Below are positions 1 through 14,062 of a DNA stretch of 64,000 nucleotides, in pieces. The stretch's first letter is position 1; the number at the start of each line of letters is the position of its first letter. A model generated the notes under the pieces. It saw only the letters and a list, made by a program, of their open reading frames with translations. It made no database searches and was not told the DNA's origin. A program made the translations under genes and the position numbers. Origin of the DNA: Callaeas wilsoni (taxonomy: Eukaryota; Chordata; Aves; Passeriformes; Callaeidae); assembly GCA_013398955.1 (NCBI GenBank), contig VWPU01003050.1, forward strand, positions 62,001 through 126,000. The letters run 5' to 3'.

Positions 1-3000
1 ACTTCAACACACTCTACAAATACAACTTAATCATGGCATACAGCAGTATTACAGTTCTGAGTCCTTCTGGGCAGTAAGTGCGTTTAAGATACAAGAAAAC
101 CTGACACAGTTAGTAGGCATTTTTTTTGACCATTGATGCAAAAAGGCCAAAGGTGCCCTGAACAAATGTTCTACTTTGCAGTCCTAACTAAAATTACTTA
201 GAGATGCTCGTAAGAAAGAAGAATGCTGCTCCTTACCCACAAGCTAAGATAATTATTTGTGGAAATTTGACAAAAATATTCAAAATTCCTTTACAAACTA
301 TTCAACTTCTACTCTATTTTTGGAAGTACAGAAACCATTTAAAAACTGGCTTATTTGTGCTTTGAAGACACTTAATGTTTGAAATCTTAGTTCTGGCACT
401 CAGACTAGGAAATAAAAATGTACTAGGTTCACAATCAAATCACCACCTGACTGTCCAAGAACAGCAATCCACTTTTCCTTTTTAATGAAAATACACAAAA
501 AATTTTATCACATCAAGAATGGATGTGCAGAGAATGTCACTTGATGATATAAAGATATGTGTCGAGACTTAGAAATAACTACGAATTTATGCTTAGTTGC
601 AAAGATATAACTACTTGGTTTCAAATCCAAATGAATCTAAAAATTAAATAGTAAGAACTATTCAAATATTAGGCTAATTAATTAATTGAGACATATGTTT
701 GCCAGCTAACTTTTCAGAAAGGTTAATATGCTACTTAGCATTCTATCTGAATTTGGTAGCACTAAAAGAAGCAGAAACATTTACATATTTAAGTGGATTC
801 TAAATTTCATTTACCAGACATTTTTCATACCTGCCTTGCAATATTGACACATTCTTGAGTCTGTTTAAGCCCAGAATTCAGAAATTGCAAATCTGGCCTT
901 AGAGTAGCAATATAATCATGTTATGCTGAGATACCTACAAAGACTAAGGATATCCAGGTCAGCAATTGTGGAATGTTTTAAATAAGCTTTTTTTTATTCT
1001 CTTGTAGTAACCTGGGCCCCCCTCTCTACCTTCTGAGACTTACTTAGTCTGTAGTTACCTTAGCTTCTCTGACTTGTACATCTACTTCCATGTTTTATTC
1101 TCCTTGCAGCCAAACTATCCATGTTATTTCATCTGCATGCACCTGTTTAAGCCTTTGCACCACTGGCACCAGAAAACTGGCTTAGGCTCCCAAGAGTCTA
1201 CTCCCTACCTCCAGACTTCAGATTTTAACAGGTTTTTTTTTGCACAGCACTTATCCCAGCTCTGAAATTCAGTGCAGGTATACAGCATTCCCCCTCAAAT
1301 CTCTTCAGGCTTCCTCTCCAGTTCCCTCTCTCTTCTTCCCGCAGCCCTGTATCCCGTGGCCTGGCATCACAAGCTGTCCAAGAGGGCGGTGGGGCTGCCC
1401 TGGCCCTTGGCTCCATCTCACTGCAGAGCTGGAGAGTGCTCCCCCACCAGCTCTCCAAAGGACATCACATATATGAGGGGAAGCCACTTGAACCATGACC
1501 TTTGGCCCTGCTCCCAAATGCTGAGAGGGCTTTTTATGTGGCTGTATAAGAGGAGAATGCTTTAGGAGTGAGGAGAAGAGAGTAGGGAGAGAGCAGGCAA
1601 GGGTGAGCCAAGACACAGAGAAAGGAGGAAAAGAAAGAATGAATTTTTCTGAGGTTTCGTTTGCAGGAATGTTTTCCTGAGAAACAGAGACCTAATTACA
1701 ACAGGTTTTTATTTAGTGTAATGTTACCAAGCTTCAGCTTGTAAGGCAACTACACAGAGACACTGATTGCTAATCAGACCCTCTCAGAATTACATTTACA
1801 AAAAATACATACTTGTGTAATTGTATGAGAGAGACAGTTCTGAATTCGTAAACAGACATACTAACAAAAGGTAAATACAAAAAGAAGAAACAAGAAACCA
1901 TTGTGAGACCAATTTAACACAACTGGGGAGAAAAAAAAACCAGCAAAACTTGTTCCTTATTTACATATTTATAGAGTGGAAATTTTGCCATTCATTGCCA
2001 GCAAAATGAGATGTGGGTCATTAATATAGAGCAGGTGATCAGTATCCTTAGATATTGCAGACATTGCTCAGTACTGGAAAGGCATGGATGCATAAAAATA
2101 TGACCTATGCTTAAAGAGCTGAGGTCTGGAAGGAACAGAAAGTCAGGACAGAGGCACATGAACCAAATAAGGACTGAGAAAATGGGTTGCTGAAGATCAA
2201 GGCTGAAGTGCACTAACAAGCTTGGCAGAGAGATCATGATGAACACAGGATGCCTATTCACGTAACACTTGGCTGAAGCCAAAGCATTAGTTCCCCCCTT
2301 CTACAAACACTATATTTTCTTCTAAGAAGTTCTTATGTCTAAAAACAAATGTTTTGAAAATGAAACTGTGTGTATAAGTTTCAGTTAGGGTAAAAAGATT
2401 ATTTACATAAAGCTGCACTTTACAAAAGTTCAAAGGAAAACAAGCTGTAAAAATAAAACTCTGTGAAATGACTTTTCAAAACTGTTAATCTCAACTTCCT
2501 TTAAAATATTTTGTGATAATCTTAACCTAGTATTATTTTAGCAATATTACTTTAAAAATACTATGTAAATAGAGAACATTAAATTAATGCATAGCACAAG
2601 ATACAAATTTATCCCTGTATAATCCTGTTGTTTGGAAAGTAAATTCAACTCAACAGTGATAAGCTTTAACAAATCAGGAGTTATGGAAACAATTCATAAA
2701 AATTATCAAATCTATAAATTGCTTGCTTTCACAGCTTATATGCAATTGTCTAACTTGCCACATGCCTGGATATTCCCTGATTAAATCATACATGTGCCTT
2801 ACTTCCAAACAGATTTTATAAACCTGGTAAGCACTTTTGAGTGGTAGAGGTGGCCCTTCTTTATGTGCTATCTGCAAAGGCTTGGGGTTTTCCTATAACT
2901 TTTGTGAGCAGAGTTCTCATGTCTTGTTCTGAGTAGTGTTTTTTGGCTCTTGTGCAGGGAAAAAAAAAAATATATCTTGTATGTATGTGTACCGTTTCTC

Positions 3001-6000
3001 TTTTGGTAGTGCCTGGTGAGAAATGTAAGGGGTCCCACATTGCCATACCCTTGTAGAGTGGAGCAGGAAACACCCCCCATGCCCTCCCCGCAGCCTGTGC
3101 CACAGGGGACGTGAGGGCAGGTGCCTGTGAACTCTGCTGCCTCCTGCACAGACCTGCAGCTTCCTGGTCATGGACAACACATCCAGCCCTGGGGGCTGGA
3201 GTGGGTGTGATAATGTGGGGATTTTGGAGCTTTCTGGAGCATTTTATCTTTAATAAGGTGAACCACAAAGGAAGTACCACGTGAGGAATTTGTAGTGCAT
3301 AGGGGCAGATGCTTTATTCATTGCTGATAAAATGTGCTGCCAGTAAATGTTTCATTAAATGTTCATTTGTGTTATACAAGAAATTCTAAAGATGCAGCAA
3401 CTATGAAAGAGGAAGAGAGAACATGGACACGACAGGCTTGGAAAAAACTATCTACAGAATAGGGAATGGTATTATAACCAAAGGTAAGTACTGATATCAC
3501 ACCAAAGCCTTGCTGTGAAACTCAGAAATACTGCTGGAGCACATTGTTGGCCTCAAGTTGATCTCAGGATCCTGCACTTTGCTTCTAGATATGCCAGTCA
3601 GGTTCAGGTTCTCTTAGAGGAGTCACTTACACTTTCCAGCATTAGTTTCTCTCTTTTTCTTCATTAACAATAATTATATTTTTCTCCTGTAACTTTGTTA
3701 GTCTTTCTGTTTCACACTGTGTAAAGTAAAAGGAAAAAAAATCATCGAAAATACAGCAGTGTTAAGTCATCATCTAATTCAGTCTCTTTCTCTGAATGAA
3801 GATTAAATAGATCTATGGAATTTCAGATCATACAGCCTTAAAGGCCTTCAGTGGTAGAGACAGTGTCTCCAGGAAAACAATTCTAGTGTTTATTTATACC
3901 AGCCACAGGAATACATTTCCTAGAGGCTGACATGAATCTCATCTAATCTACTTTAACGTTGTTATTATTACCTGTTCTCTTCCAAACATTAGTGTGAAAA
4001 TGAGTAGTAGCTTTCACCTCTTGCAACAACCTTAAAAATCAGCTGCCCTCTGGCATGTTTTCTTTCTGGACACAAAAGACTTTCCTCTCTGACAATGTTT
4101 TCTGGATCCGTGGTGACCAACAGTGCTCTCCCATGGAACCTCTGCAAACAAAAATCTCTGAAATATGCCAAACTGTAATTCAGCTGAGCTTTACAACAGT
4201 GGCAAGCTTTCCAATCCCTCCTTTGGATCCATAATGGAAGCACGGAAGAGTACCAGATACAGGATGGATCCTATGGAGCTCTCTATTCAATACATTACAT
4301 TCTCATTTTGACAGGGTCCTGATGAATGACAAGAATTCTCTGGATGCATCCTACAGTTCTGTAACTGCCCTTAGAGCATCACTTGGTGTGGATTGCTCAC
4401 AACATGAGAGAAAAAGGTGTAAAAACACTTCCCAGAAGCTTTTTTCCATATTATTCTTGTTCGATTTAATAACCATATAAACATTCTTCATTTTACTAGT
4501 GCACTTTCAGAATGATTACTTACTCTTCATGTCTCCAGCTAGTGCCATTTTTCTCTGTGCTTTGGTCCTTCTGATTTTATTTCTGGTGCTTATATTACTG
4601 TTTTACACTTACCTGCAGTAAATTGACAGAAATAATTCTTAGTTGCCATTTTATTTCAACTTGACATCAAGCTCATTATGCAGTCCCCCTTGTTTCTCAC
4701 TACATTTACCTACATTTCTATGGGAGGATACAGAAGAGCAAGGGAACAAAAAAGATGTATGGAAAACAAGCACAATAAAATAAGCTCAAAAAAGAGACTC
4801 ACTCACTCTACATTATGGAGAAAGGAAATGAGAAAAGGAATATTTAGCTACATAGGAGACAGGAATGACCAACATCATCATATATGTTATTTCCACACAT
4901 TCCAAATTTATCTCATCACTGTATTCATTTATTTAATTACAGTACTTACATGTGAGTGACTTTGCATAAACTGTTGAAGGAATGGGCCTCCAGACTGTGA
5001 AGTGTTTCATCTATAGAGATGTAACTAAACACCAGCAAACAGAAAAATAAACAGGTCTCAGACACTGGGAAGCCACAGCTAGTGCCCATCATGCCACTTC
5101 ATTTTTCATCTCATTACTTTTCTCATCCAGCTATGATGATGCTTCCAGACACACGAGCAGTGTCTGAGGGACACACTTTTAAAATCTTCTTAAGGATTTT
5201 GATTTTGATTGATGCATTAGATGCACACTGTACTGCAGAATACAGTAAAACAAGAACAGCACAGCAGTGCTAATAAGCAGCAAAAGCAGACACCACTATT
5301 TCACAGTTTGGCATCATATTTCTTCCCTTTTCCCCACTTAAGATCACATTGGAATTCTCTAAGGGGAATCTAAGCCTCAGGTAAATTGGCATATTTCTCT
5401 ATTTTTTAGTTCTCTAAAGAATTAAAAAAAGGAAGGAACGAAACAAAGATGATCCTTGGGGCATCACTGCAACAACTGTTGCAATTGCTCTGGAAAGAGA
5501 CAAGTCATCAGGGCAGGCAATGCTTTATATTGCTGACTAAAACATGTGCTAGAACATGAATTTAGACAGAAACTCTAGCCATACAATGAGTGTCATAAAG
5601 GGTGTATGGAGTAATGTGGCTCAGAAAGAAAACCAGACAACAAGAAATATTTATTTGCACACAGTTCAGACTGAGTAGCATTTGTACTGTTGGTGATCTA
5701 TGGAATGTGATGAGAAAATAGCCCTCCAGTTGCTCCACCATCATTAGGAGAATTCTAGTTCTGCAACTACTGTCAAAGACTTTGAAGTGTGAATAAAGAT
5801 GCAATAGAACTAACTAGAGCTGATTATCAGTTTTACTTACCTATTGCCCTTTAGTTTTAATTATCTGATTCTATCTTTCAAAATATCTCTTAGCTTTAAA
5901 ATTTATTAATACTGGAATAGCATTTAAGTGATCTATTGCTGTATTTTATTTACTTTTCTAATAATATTTTATATCATATTTCTAATCAGTATATATTTAT

Positions 6001-7989
6001 TTAAAAATTATTTCCTTGTATATTTTTATAATTATGGGCAAAATATTTAAGTACTACATTTTGATACTCTTGATCAAAATTAATTAATGCAGTTTTTAAT
6101 ATTTTGCATGGTTACACAAACCCTGAGCAGCTTGACAATTACTTTAAATGCACAAAATTAAATTGAGTAGATGAGTCTTAGACATCAATTTTAGATGTCA
6201 AAATAAAAAAAAATATAATAAAGAGATTGTGTCACACGCCTTTCCTCCTTCTTAATCAGTAGACCTACAGAGATCTAGAGTCATATGAAACTTTAAAAAT
6301 ATCTGTTATTTTACAGATTCTAATTGGGTTGTGTTCCTTAAACAAAACAGAGAAGATTTGTAACGTTCCATTTTTCCCAATGACAGTATAAGGAGTACTG
6401 ATAGTAAAGAGCAAATTAAAATATGATCATTTAACCCAGGAAGGCTTTCTAATAAATCAATTATGGATGAGATGTCTAGTCTTTTGTGTAAATTTTAAAA
6501 AAGAAAAATCTTTATTTCTTTCATGTGTGTTAAAAAATATTTAAAATGGTTTAAAAAATTGGACTGAATACTTTGTGACCAGCGCATGCCTTAACAACCA
6601 GAAGATGACTAATAGCACTAACTGGGTGGGAATTTATGTCCTTTCCAGACTGGAGCTAAAAACACATTACCGGAATTAATTTTAACTCATCAAGTATGAA
6701 ATCTATTTTGTATTGGTCAATTTGGAGATGTAGTCAACTGTCTTTGAAAAGATACCAGAAAAGTAACAAGTAGAGATTGCATGATTATCAGATTCTCTTT
6801 CTAGAGTAATTTTGCTTTTCTAAAGCTGTTTGCCTCTTCCAAATTGAACGAAGATAATAAAAGAGGAATACAATAAAGAAAATATATCCAGTCTGTATCT
6901 CTGTAATTGAGTGTTGCAGAGTTAGATATTTATGTGAAATGCTTTAATTTTGTTTTCCTTTAAGTAATAATGTCTGTTGCCCGGGAAATTGGAGTTTCAG
7001 TATTAAAAGAAAATGGATTATTCCATTTTAACCGATCCTACATTTAAATGTACCAAAAGATAGGTTGCATTAGTGACATATTATTTAAAGATTTTTCTTT
7101 ATGTAGCAAACAGATATATATAAATCACTTTGACAGAAAATGAAATTAAAAACAGATAATGAACTAACATTTTATCCTCTTGCAAAAGCTAGGAAGTAGG
7201 AGAGTACTTTTTGTGTGCTCCACGATCAAAATGAGTCACCTTACATAGGCAGGCAGGTGCTTTTCTCCCATGTATGAGAATAGTCAGAGAACATGATTCC
7301 TCCTCCCCTCTCTCACCCCTACAGCCATTATGTGCCTTCCCACCACGCTTCACATCACATTTTTGCTATATATTGTCTGGCTTGAACCCATTTGAGGTAT
7401 AGTTTTATATCTTACAACTGTGGGACACAGTGGGAAGGAAATGGCTTGTTTTCTTCATGTGTTGACCTTCACTCTTCTACTTTACAAGCATATGTATTTG
7501 TGTAAATTGATTAAACCACACCATCACACTATTTTATTTGCTTTAGTGTCATCCAGATAAACACCCAAACCCCACACAAACACACCCAAAATCTCCTAGG
7601 GTGGGAATGTCAAACAGAAACATGTATTAATAGTGCATAAACATTTACTTCCAAGCGTTCAGAGTGCCTCAAGAATCTTTGGGCTCTGCCTAATGAACAA
7701 ATAACACATTCAATGTAAGAAATAGAGATCATAGCAATCATAGCTGGAAGGAGTTGCATCAGAAAAGGAAAGCATGTTTAAATTGCCATTTTGTAGACAT
7801 GCTACAATTCAGCACCTCCTCTTCCTACTGGCTCTGTTTAATTTGCAGGATTTCAAAATTCCTTCAACACTCACGATGAATGCAAGGATAGTTTAAAGAC
7901 CAAATGCACAGTTTCAGAGAAAGTCTGTTTGCAGATAACATTTTAATCACCACTGCCCACTCAGAAAGAGCCTGAGAGCACAGGATTTA

Positions 7990-8510
7990 AATCAGGTCTG
8001 CACTTGGCAGCAGCCACGAGGCCCTCTCCCAGCCCTTATTTTCTTCCTTCTCCCTCTCTCCACCTTTCTTTGCTTTTTTCCAACCTCAGCATCCCCTGTA
8101 TTGCTGCCCACCAGCTGCCCCTGCTGTCTCTGCTGCTGATGGAGAGCAGCTGGGTGACACATGGGGCACTTCAGGAGAGGACAGCCAGGAGCAGGTAGGG
8201 CAGTGGGAACTGAGTGGAGGCTGTACTGTAGCAGCTGGCACTGGGGAGCACGGGAGGTGCAGATACGTGCCAGCTGTGGGGAGCTGTGTGCTGGCACCGG
8301 CTGTGGCACAGCAGCGTGCGCAGGGTGGGAGAGGCACTGTGTTGCACAGAAAGGTGGTGCACAGAGGAACCGTGCTTTACATGGGGCTGCTGGCAGAGCA
8401 CTGAGGGATGTTCCTTTGTGTGGAGAAGCTGTGGAGGAAACACTTCGAGGACCTACAGACAGGGTGTTTGTCAGGTACTCATGAATGTGACCCCAAGGCA
8501 TCATCCTAAG
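7990..8510. other. Unassigned GC-rich block inside TSHR intron 1
   Basis: About 520 bp of GC-rich sequence sits in AT-rich surroundings and is open in several frames on both strands; the longest frame is 170 codons on the minus strand (8504 to 7992). The translations are low in complexity (rich in Ser, Pro, Ala, Cys and His) and match no family I recognise. Openness on both strands at once suits base composition better than coding selection. It may be an old repeat, an LTR or a regulatory island. Confidence 0.3.
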
Positions 8511-9257
8511 CCCAGGAAAGATGTTCCTTATCCTTGACCTTAAAAATACTGAATGCTCAACATATTCTTAAGTCAGCAGAAAAGACCAGGTGAAGCTCTT
8601 TTACCAAGATTTAGTGTATTTGCATTATTAGCAGTTGAAACCAGAAATTTCTCTTGCATTTGAATATCCTATAAAACTTTTTTTTTATTCAATGATGCCT
8701 TTCTGACAGGAATTAGCTTTGCAATCAAGCATGTAATTAAAATGCTTTTTCTTTCATTCATGTGGAAAAGCAGCACAGGGGAAACAATTCTCTACTTCTG
8801 GCTATCAAGAATACATAGACATGCATTCATTTAAAAGAAATTGTAGCTCTAAAATTTTTGTTTAAACAAGGTTCATAAAGAGGACAAGTAAATTTTCTAT
8901 TCAGTACAGATTAAAAAAATGTGCTTATTTGTGGAAATCATATCGTAGAAACCATATAGCAAAATGGACTGCTGTATTTGGAACAGTAAACACAGTATAT
9001 ATTCCCCCGTTGAAACTTCAGAACATTTTCTAGATGAATTTGCAAAACCAGGAACCATCTGGTAAATTTCATTGCACAGTTTTCATTGCACAGAAATTAT
9101 GGACTGGGAGAGGCAAATGAGACGTGGTACGTTAGAGGCCAAGATATACACATAAGAGTTGTACTTAAAACACAGGTATTGATTTCCCAACCTGAAGTTT
9201 ATATCAAGAAGATGGGAGTTCATGTTTTGTGGTGCTAGTAATGCTATAAGAAATATT

Positions 9258-9541
9258 CAGATGTGTTGCTGTGAGTCGCTGTTGAGAAATGAAGACTTGC
9301 TCTTCGCATAGCATAGGAAAGAGAGAGATTTTTATTATTTATTTCTAGCTTATATAGGTTCTTGAAAGGTCACTCAGATTGGTCAGTTCATAACCTCCCC
9401 CTAGGCCCGATTGGCCAGGTTTGAACTACACAAACCTGAGGAACTGTTTTAATAACATCTAAACTTTATCTTTGTTTATAGAACACAGAAGGAATAGAAG
9501 AAAAATTCCCACGGGAAAGGTCTGTGCTAGCCACACAGATG
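9258..9541 (-). mobile_element. Solo retroviral LTR with perfect 6-bp target-site duplication
   Basis: The element proper runs 9264-9535 (272 bp) and is flanked on both sides by CAGATG (9258-9263 and 9536-9541), a perfect 6-bp target-site duplication. Read on the minus strand it begins TGTGGCTAGC and ends CAGCAACA, the TG...CA termini of retroviral LTRs. The minus strand shows a TATA-like TATATAAGC box followed by an AATAAA polyadenylation signal, then a short U5-like tail. No second LTR or internal gag-pol sequence is near, so it is a solo LTR left by recombination. A 6-bp duplication is typical of class II (ERVK-like) elements; family assignment is inference. It lies in the same orientation as TSHR, inside intron 1. 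Confidence 0.85.
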
Positions 9542-10084
9542 GGCATTGACGCTATTCAAATTTAAACTGCCAGCTGGAGTTTTTGGAGCCAGAGAAGGGC
9601 TGACACCATTTTATATTTAATCAAACACTGTTCTAAACTAAGTTTATCCTTTTTATATATGACACTATACATCATGTGAGGGATATTCCTCCCTCTCCAA
9701 AAAACCCCCAAACAATACACCATCTATTTGATTAAACTGGAACGGTAAACGAGGCTGCAGATATCCAAGAACAATTACTTATAAGGATTTTAGGAAGTCT
9801 TTATTTCAGTATATCTGGATGAAACTATAAAATATAATAGGCAGACTACATTCCCCCAACGTCCTTTTTCATGAATTCTTAAATGGTAATCCTCAGCTAT
9901 TCAGTCAAAGCTCATGTAGAATTGAGACTTGCAAGGAACATCAAGGGCAAGAAGAAGAATTCTTATCGCTACATTAGTAATAAAAAGCTGAAGAATAAAA
10001 AAGTGGGCTTGTTGCTGAATGTTTAGTTGAATTTAGTTAACAGTGGCCACAGATGAAGCTGAGCACCAGACTGATAAAGCCCTA

Positions 10085-10175
10085 TTCATTCTGGTTGGAT
10101 CGTGTGAGCAGATTGTAGACTAGAGCCCTCCTGAGGTCCCTTCTAAATTACAGGGCTCTGATTCTAGGGAGTGAA
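10085..10175 (+). repeat. Possible CR1 3'-end remnant
   Basis: A short stretch reading roughly GACTAGAGCCCTCCTGAGGT, then a run resembling CCCTTCTAAAT and ending CTGATTCTAG, resembles the avian CR1 3' terminus, where a 'ggactagatgacctc...ggtcccttccaac...gattctatg' pattern is standard. The match is short and diverged, so chance is possible. Confidence 0.35.
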
Positions 10176-10209
10176 CTGGGAGGTGGCAAAGAAATTCACT
10201 GCATCAAAC

Positions 10210-10690
10210 AGTCATGCACAGGACCACAGATTATGGGCCAGCGGCGAAGAACAAACTAATGTGGGGCAACCTTTTGTCAAGACTGCTGACATCAACGAGC
10301 AGTACAGTGCAAGGGCAGCTACTGAGGAATCCACCCAGCGCAGGTAGCTCGCTTTGCAGCGGCAGTGGGAGCTGCAGGCTGAGCTCTGGGTGGGAGGAGC
10401 CCGGGGCAAGGGGCCATGAGCTGCCGACCCTTTGCATAACAAAGCCAGGTGAGGACACTCCGAGGCACAGCAGGAGCCAATGACCACACACCTTGGGGCA
10501 CTTAAATTGTGCGGGCGTGAAAGCCCAGAGATTCCTTTGCTTGAGGTCCCTCCCTCCTTGGAGGCACCAAACTCGGGCTATTTTGTTATTCAGTTATTGA
10601 ATCAAGATTAAACTCTTGAAAGATCTGGACATCTGAGACTTTGCTATGGGAAACGTGGGGTCGAGCTGGTAATGGTGTGAACGTGACTCT
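10210..10690 (+). repeat. Possible LTR-like GC-rich segment
   Basis: This GC-richer block ends in an LTR-like series: a degenerate box (CACTTAAATTGTG, about 10500), a stretch with CCCTCCCTCCTTGGAGGCAC, then a T-rich run and an AGATTAAACTCTTG segment near 10605, where LTRs often carry R-U5. I could not find paired TG/CA ends with a target-site duplication, and no canonical AATAAA is present. It is listed as a candidate only. The open frame at 10641-10868 (75 codons) overlaps its end and resembles no protein I know. Confidence 0.3.
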
Positions 10691-13684
10691 GAGTGGCTCC
10701 GGGATGGTCGGACAGGCAAGTTTCCTTAACATAGTCACCTTCAACGGGACAAATGTTGATGTGAGGCAGGTATACGCTGCTGGTTCTGCTTTTGTGGACT
10801 GTATCCATGCATATGTTTGCACACGAAGTGACACAATGGAAGTCTCTCTCACATCACACAAATATTAATATTTTGGTGAAAGTCTATCTCTAGTCTAGAA
10901 ATGCCCCTTGTCTCCAGTGAGATGTGCTATAAATCATGCTGGCAGCTGGAAAAAAATTTTTAGCCAGGACGAGCAATAGAATATGTTAATTTGTTATGAG
11001 TGAAATGATTTCCTGTAATTTGCAAACCAAAAAAAAAAAATTATAGCTTTATTTACCACATCGACTTCAATAAAGGAGGAGTGATCTTGTTCACAAATGC
11101 ATAGAATGCCGTCCTATAACTGGTTCAGGTTATAAACAGTAGAATTATTACCTTCAGTTCTAAAATGTAAGTGGTGGGGTAGCAAAGGTACAAGAATATT
11201 TTAATTTCATAAGTTTTTATAAACAAACACAGAATTTTGGAGAAGGAGAGTAATTTTTAACAAAAATTTAAAAGAATATTATCAGAAACCAAACAGAACT
11301 TACATCCTAGAGATGTTGGGCAGATTGGAAAAAGCGTCACTTGGAATTGTTCTTAGATGAGTCTCCAAAAACCTCCTAGAGAAATAAAAGTTTGGCAATT
11401 AATATCCTTTGGTAAGTACAATTTAACATTAAAAAGTCTTACACAGCTTCAGCTCTGCTCCAATATTTTTATTCTTGTCTTGCCTTTTCTCTGTGTTGCC
11501 ATCTTTGTCTCATTTCTATTCCTGTTTCATTATGTGGCTTGCTTTGTTTGGTGAGCTCCATCAATCTAAATTGCAGCTTTCTGCATCATCCCTCCCAAGA
11601 ACTCAGCAGTCAGTGTTGACAATCGACCTTCCAAAACTCCAGAGCATGACCAGCAAAACATATTTGCCCATTGTAGTAAATTAAATATTAAGAGAATAAG
11701 CATTCTTTTAATCATTTCAGGCTCCACAAAGATATCCCACCCCTCATTCTGAGCAAGAAATTCAGGTATGTCAGCCAAAATTGAACTAGAGCAATTGCAT
11801 ACTACCTCCACAGAACTGTCCATTTTCTTTGTAATAAATACTACATTCTTCTTCCCCAAACCTCTGATGCGGGGGTGGTATGTACCTTACCCATCTGCAG
11901 GAGATTTCAGAAAAACCCGCAATACTGAAGGGAGATACATATCAACAGCCAAGCTCTTAACAGAATGAATCTCCAGCAGACTCACTCCTCTAAATAAGAA
12001 AGGAGGAAATGCTTTTGAAAATCAGCCTATGATATAGCTGTTAAACTTACAGTTACAACCTGTTGTTGTTAATCTTTGGTTTTCCAATACGGGTTGGGAA
12101 TACACTTACAGAATATCTAGTCAATTAATAGTTTGAAGAATAATCAAGAACAAATGATAAACTTTTCCCCTAGTTGCTATTTAACAACAGTTAAAGAGAA
12201 AAGAAATAAACAAATTAGGATGATTTCCTGATTCTGTTCTGTTCCATAATGCCAAGTATCTGGTTACTATAATTATATTTGATTTATTGTTATCTTGTCA
12301 TCAAATACATTATCATCTTGAGATTTATCAAGCTTCTGCAACTTGCATACAAGAAATAAAACTGTAGAAACAGAGTTTAATAATAACAATACCTGCAGAA
12401 ATTTTTAGAAGTTTTGTCTTGAATAAAAGTATAAATTAAGAGAATGTACATTCCTATAATCCCAAGGGAAGAATCTACTTCCCCAGTTTACCTTCTCTAC
12501 TCCATATACTTTTTACAAGAATGAGTAAAGACTTCTGCTTTTCCAACAGTGGGTTGATGTTTCTCCTGACCTCAATACACCTGGCTCCAAACGAGCCCCC
12601 AACCATGGGAATGTCAATTGGTCCAGAGGTTATGTCCACACAGACATTATTTTAACATCCACAGCAGTATCAGTGATATTACCTCAGTAAGACACATTAG
12701 GGAAGTAAATATATATTTTACGTAGGTGCCTCTTAATTTTAAAAGAATTTTTAAATGCACATGTACAAAACACAATAAGTAAATACAGGCCAACTAAAGA
12801 ATTTCAGATTGAAATTACATGATTTATAATTTGAATCATGTCAAGAAAAGCTCCATGTATTTTAATGAACTCTTCTCCACCAATACATTTACCATATGTC
12901 AGTATGAAACAAAGTTTGTCAATTTGAAACAAAATAAAAAATTTTACATCCTAATTTCATTTTTCTGAGAAAATTATAACAAACAATGACTTTCTAGCTT
13001 TTATATAGGAGAAATAAACATGACAACAAAGTAATGACTAGGTAAACAGCTACTGACACAGTTTCTAGGGTTTTTACATCTAATTAAATCCAACACAAAC
13101 AAAAACATATTTTAAAAATTATTCTGAAATAAATGCATTGGAGTCAGTGGTGCAAAAATAGCTATGAAAAGGCATTTCACATAGTGAAATTCGAGCTGAG
13201 CTTACCAGAAGATGATTACCACCTAGTGTCCAATGCTAGTGTTATCAGTGTGGTAGGAATGAGGGAAAGATTTGCACAGCAAAGGAACTCTGAAAGTAGG
13301 GAATCACTTCTGAATATGCAAGACTACATAGCTGCTTTCCTACAATTAACTAGCAGTCCGGCAGAATAACATGAAGTATCCCTCAAAATTGGCCCAGCCC
13401 TAAGAAATTAAAGAAATACTAGATTCTTTCAAAATGAAAGTGTACAGGTCAGTGTTTGAGACAATTAGGTACTAAAAGTAAGCTCTTACTGCAAATGTAT
13501 CCTCTTTCTACAAACTGAGGTACATATGGACACTGTCAGACTGACAGGAGAGAATTCACGTTGGTTACTTGCTAATTTATAGCAAACAGAAAACATCAAT
13601 CCACAATGTTGGAGCTTATCCTTGCTCAGTTTGTGATCACCCAATGCCTCTGACTGGATCTGAGTAAAAAAAAGAAGACTTTAC

Positions 13685-14062
13685 GGGAAGGAATGATCCC
13701 ATCCTCAGTCAGTTTTCAGATGACACCAAGCTGGTCAGGAATGTTGATCTGCTGGAGGGTAGGAAGGCTCTATAGAGGGTCCTGTACAGGCTGGATTGAT
13801 GGGCCAAGGCAACTGTGTGAGGTTCAACAAAGCAAAGTACCAGGTCCTTCACTTGGGTCAAAATAACCCCATACACTACTCCAGGCAGGGAGAAGAGTGG
13901 CTGGAAAGTGGCTTAGTGGAAAAGGACCTGGGGGTGCTGGTCAACAGTAGCTGAACATGAGCCAGGGTGTGCCCAGGTGGCCAAGAAGGCTGATGGCATC
14001 CTGGCCTGTGTCAGAAATAGAGCAGCCAGCAAGACTAGGGAAGGAATCATCCTCCTGTACTT
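13685..14062 (+). repeat. CR1 LINE fragment (reverse-transcriptase region)
   Basis: A plus-strand CR1 fragment. Near 13710 it encodes a degenerate FSDDTKLV, equivalent to the FADDTKL reverse-transcriptase motif of CR1. It continues through the recognisable 'RLD..A..N..VRFNKAKYQVLHLG' stretch and a 'EKDLGVLVNS' stretch near 13920, to the 'I.LLYFS' segment near 14060, where similarity stops abruptly. Both ends are truncated relative to a full CR1. Frames are broken by stops and shifts, so it is a dead copy within TSHR intron 1. Confidence 0.85.

Noticed and set aside
1225..1616. Overlapping frames on both strands near 1.3-1.6 kb
   Set aside because: Moderately GC-rich sequence open by chance in several frames, with no recognisable motif.
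3989..4243. 84-codon minus-strand frame tested as a TSHR exon
   Set aside because: No leucine-rich-repeat pattern and no resemblance to TSHR; no suitable phase-2 acceptor context.
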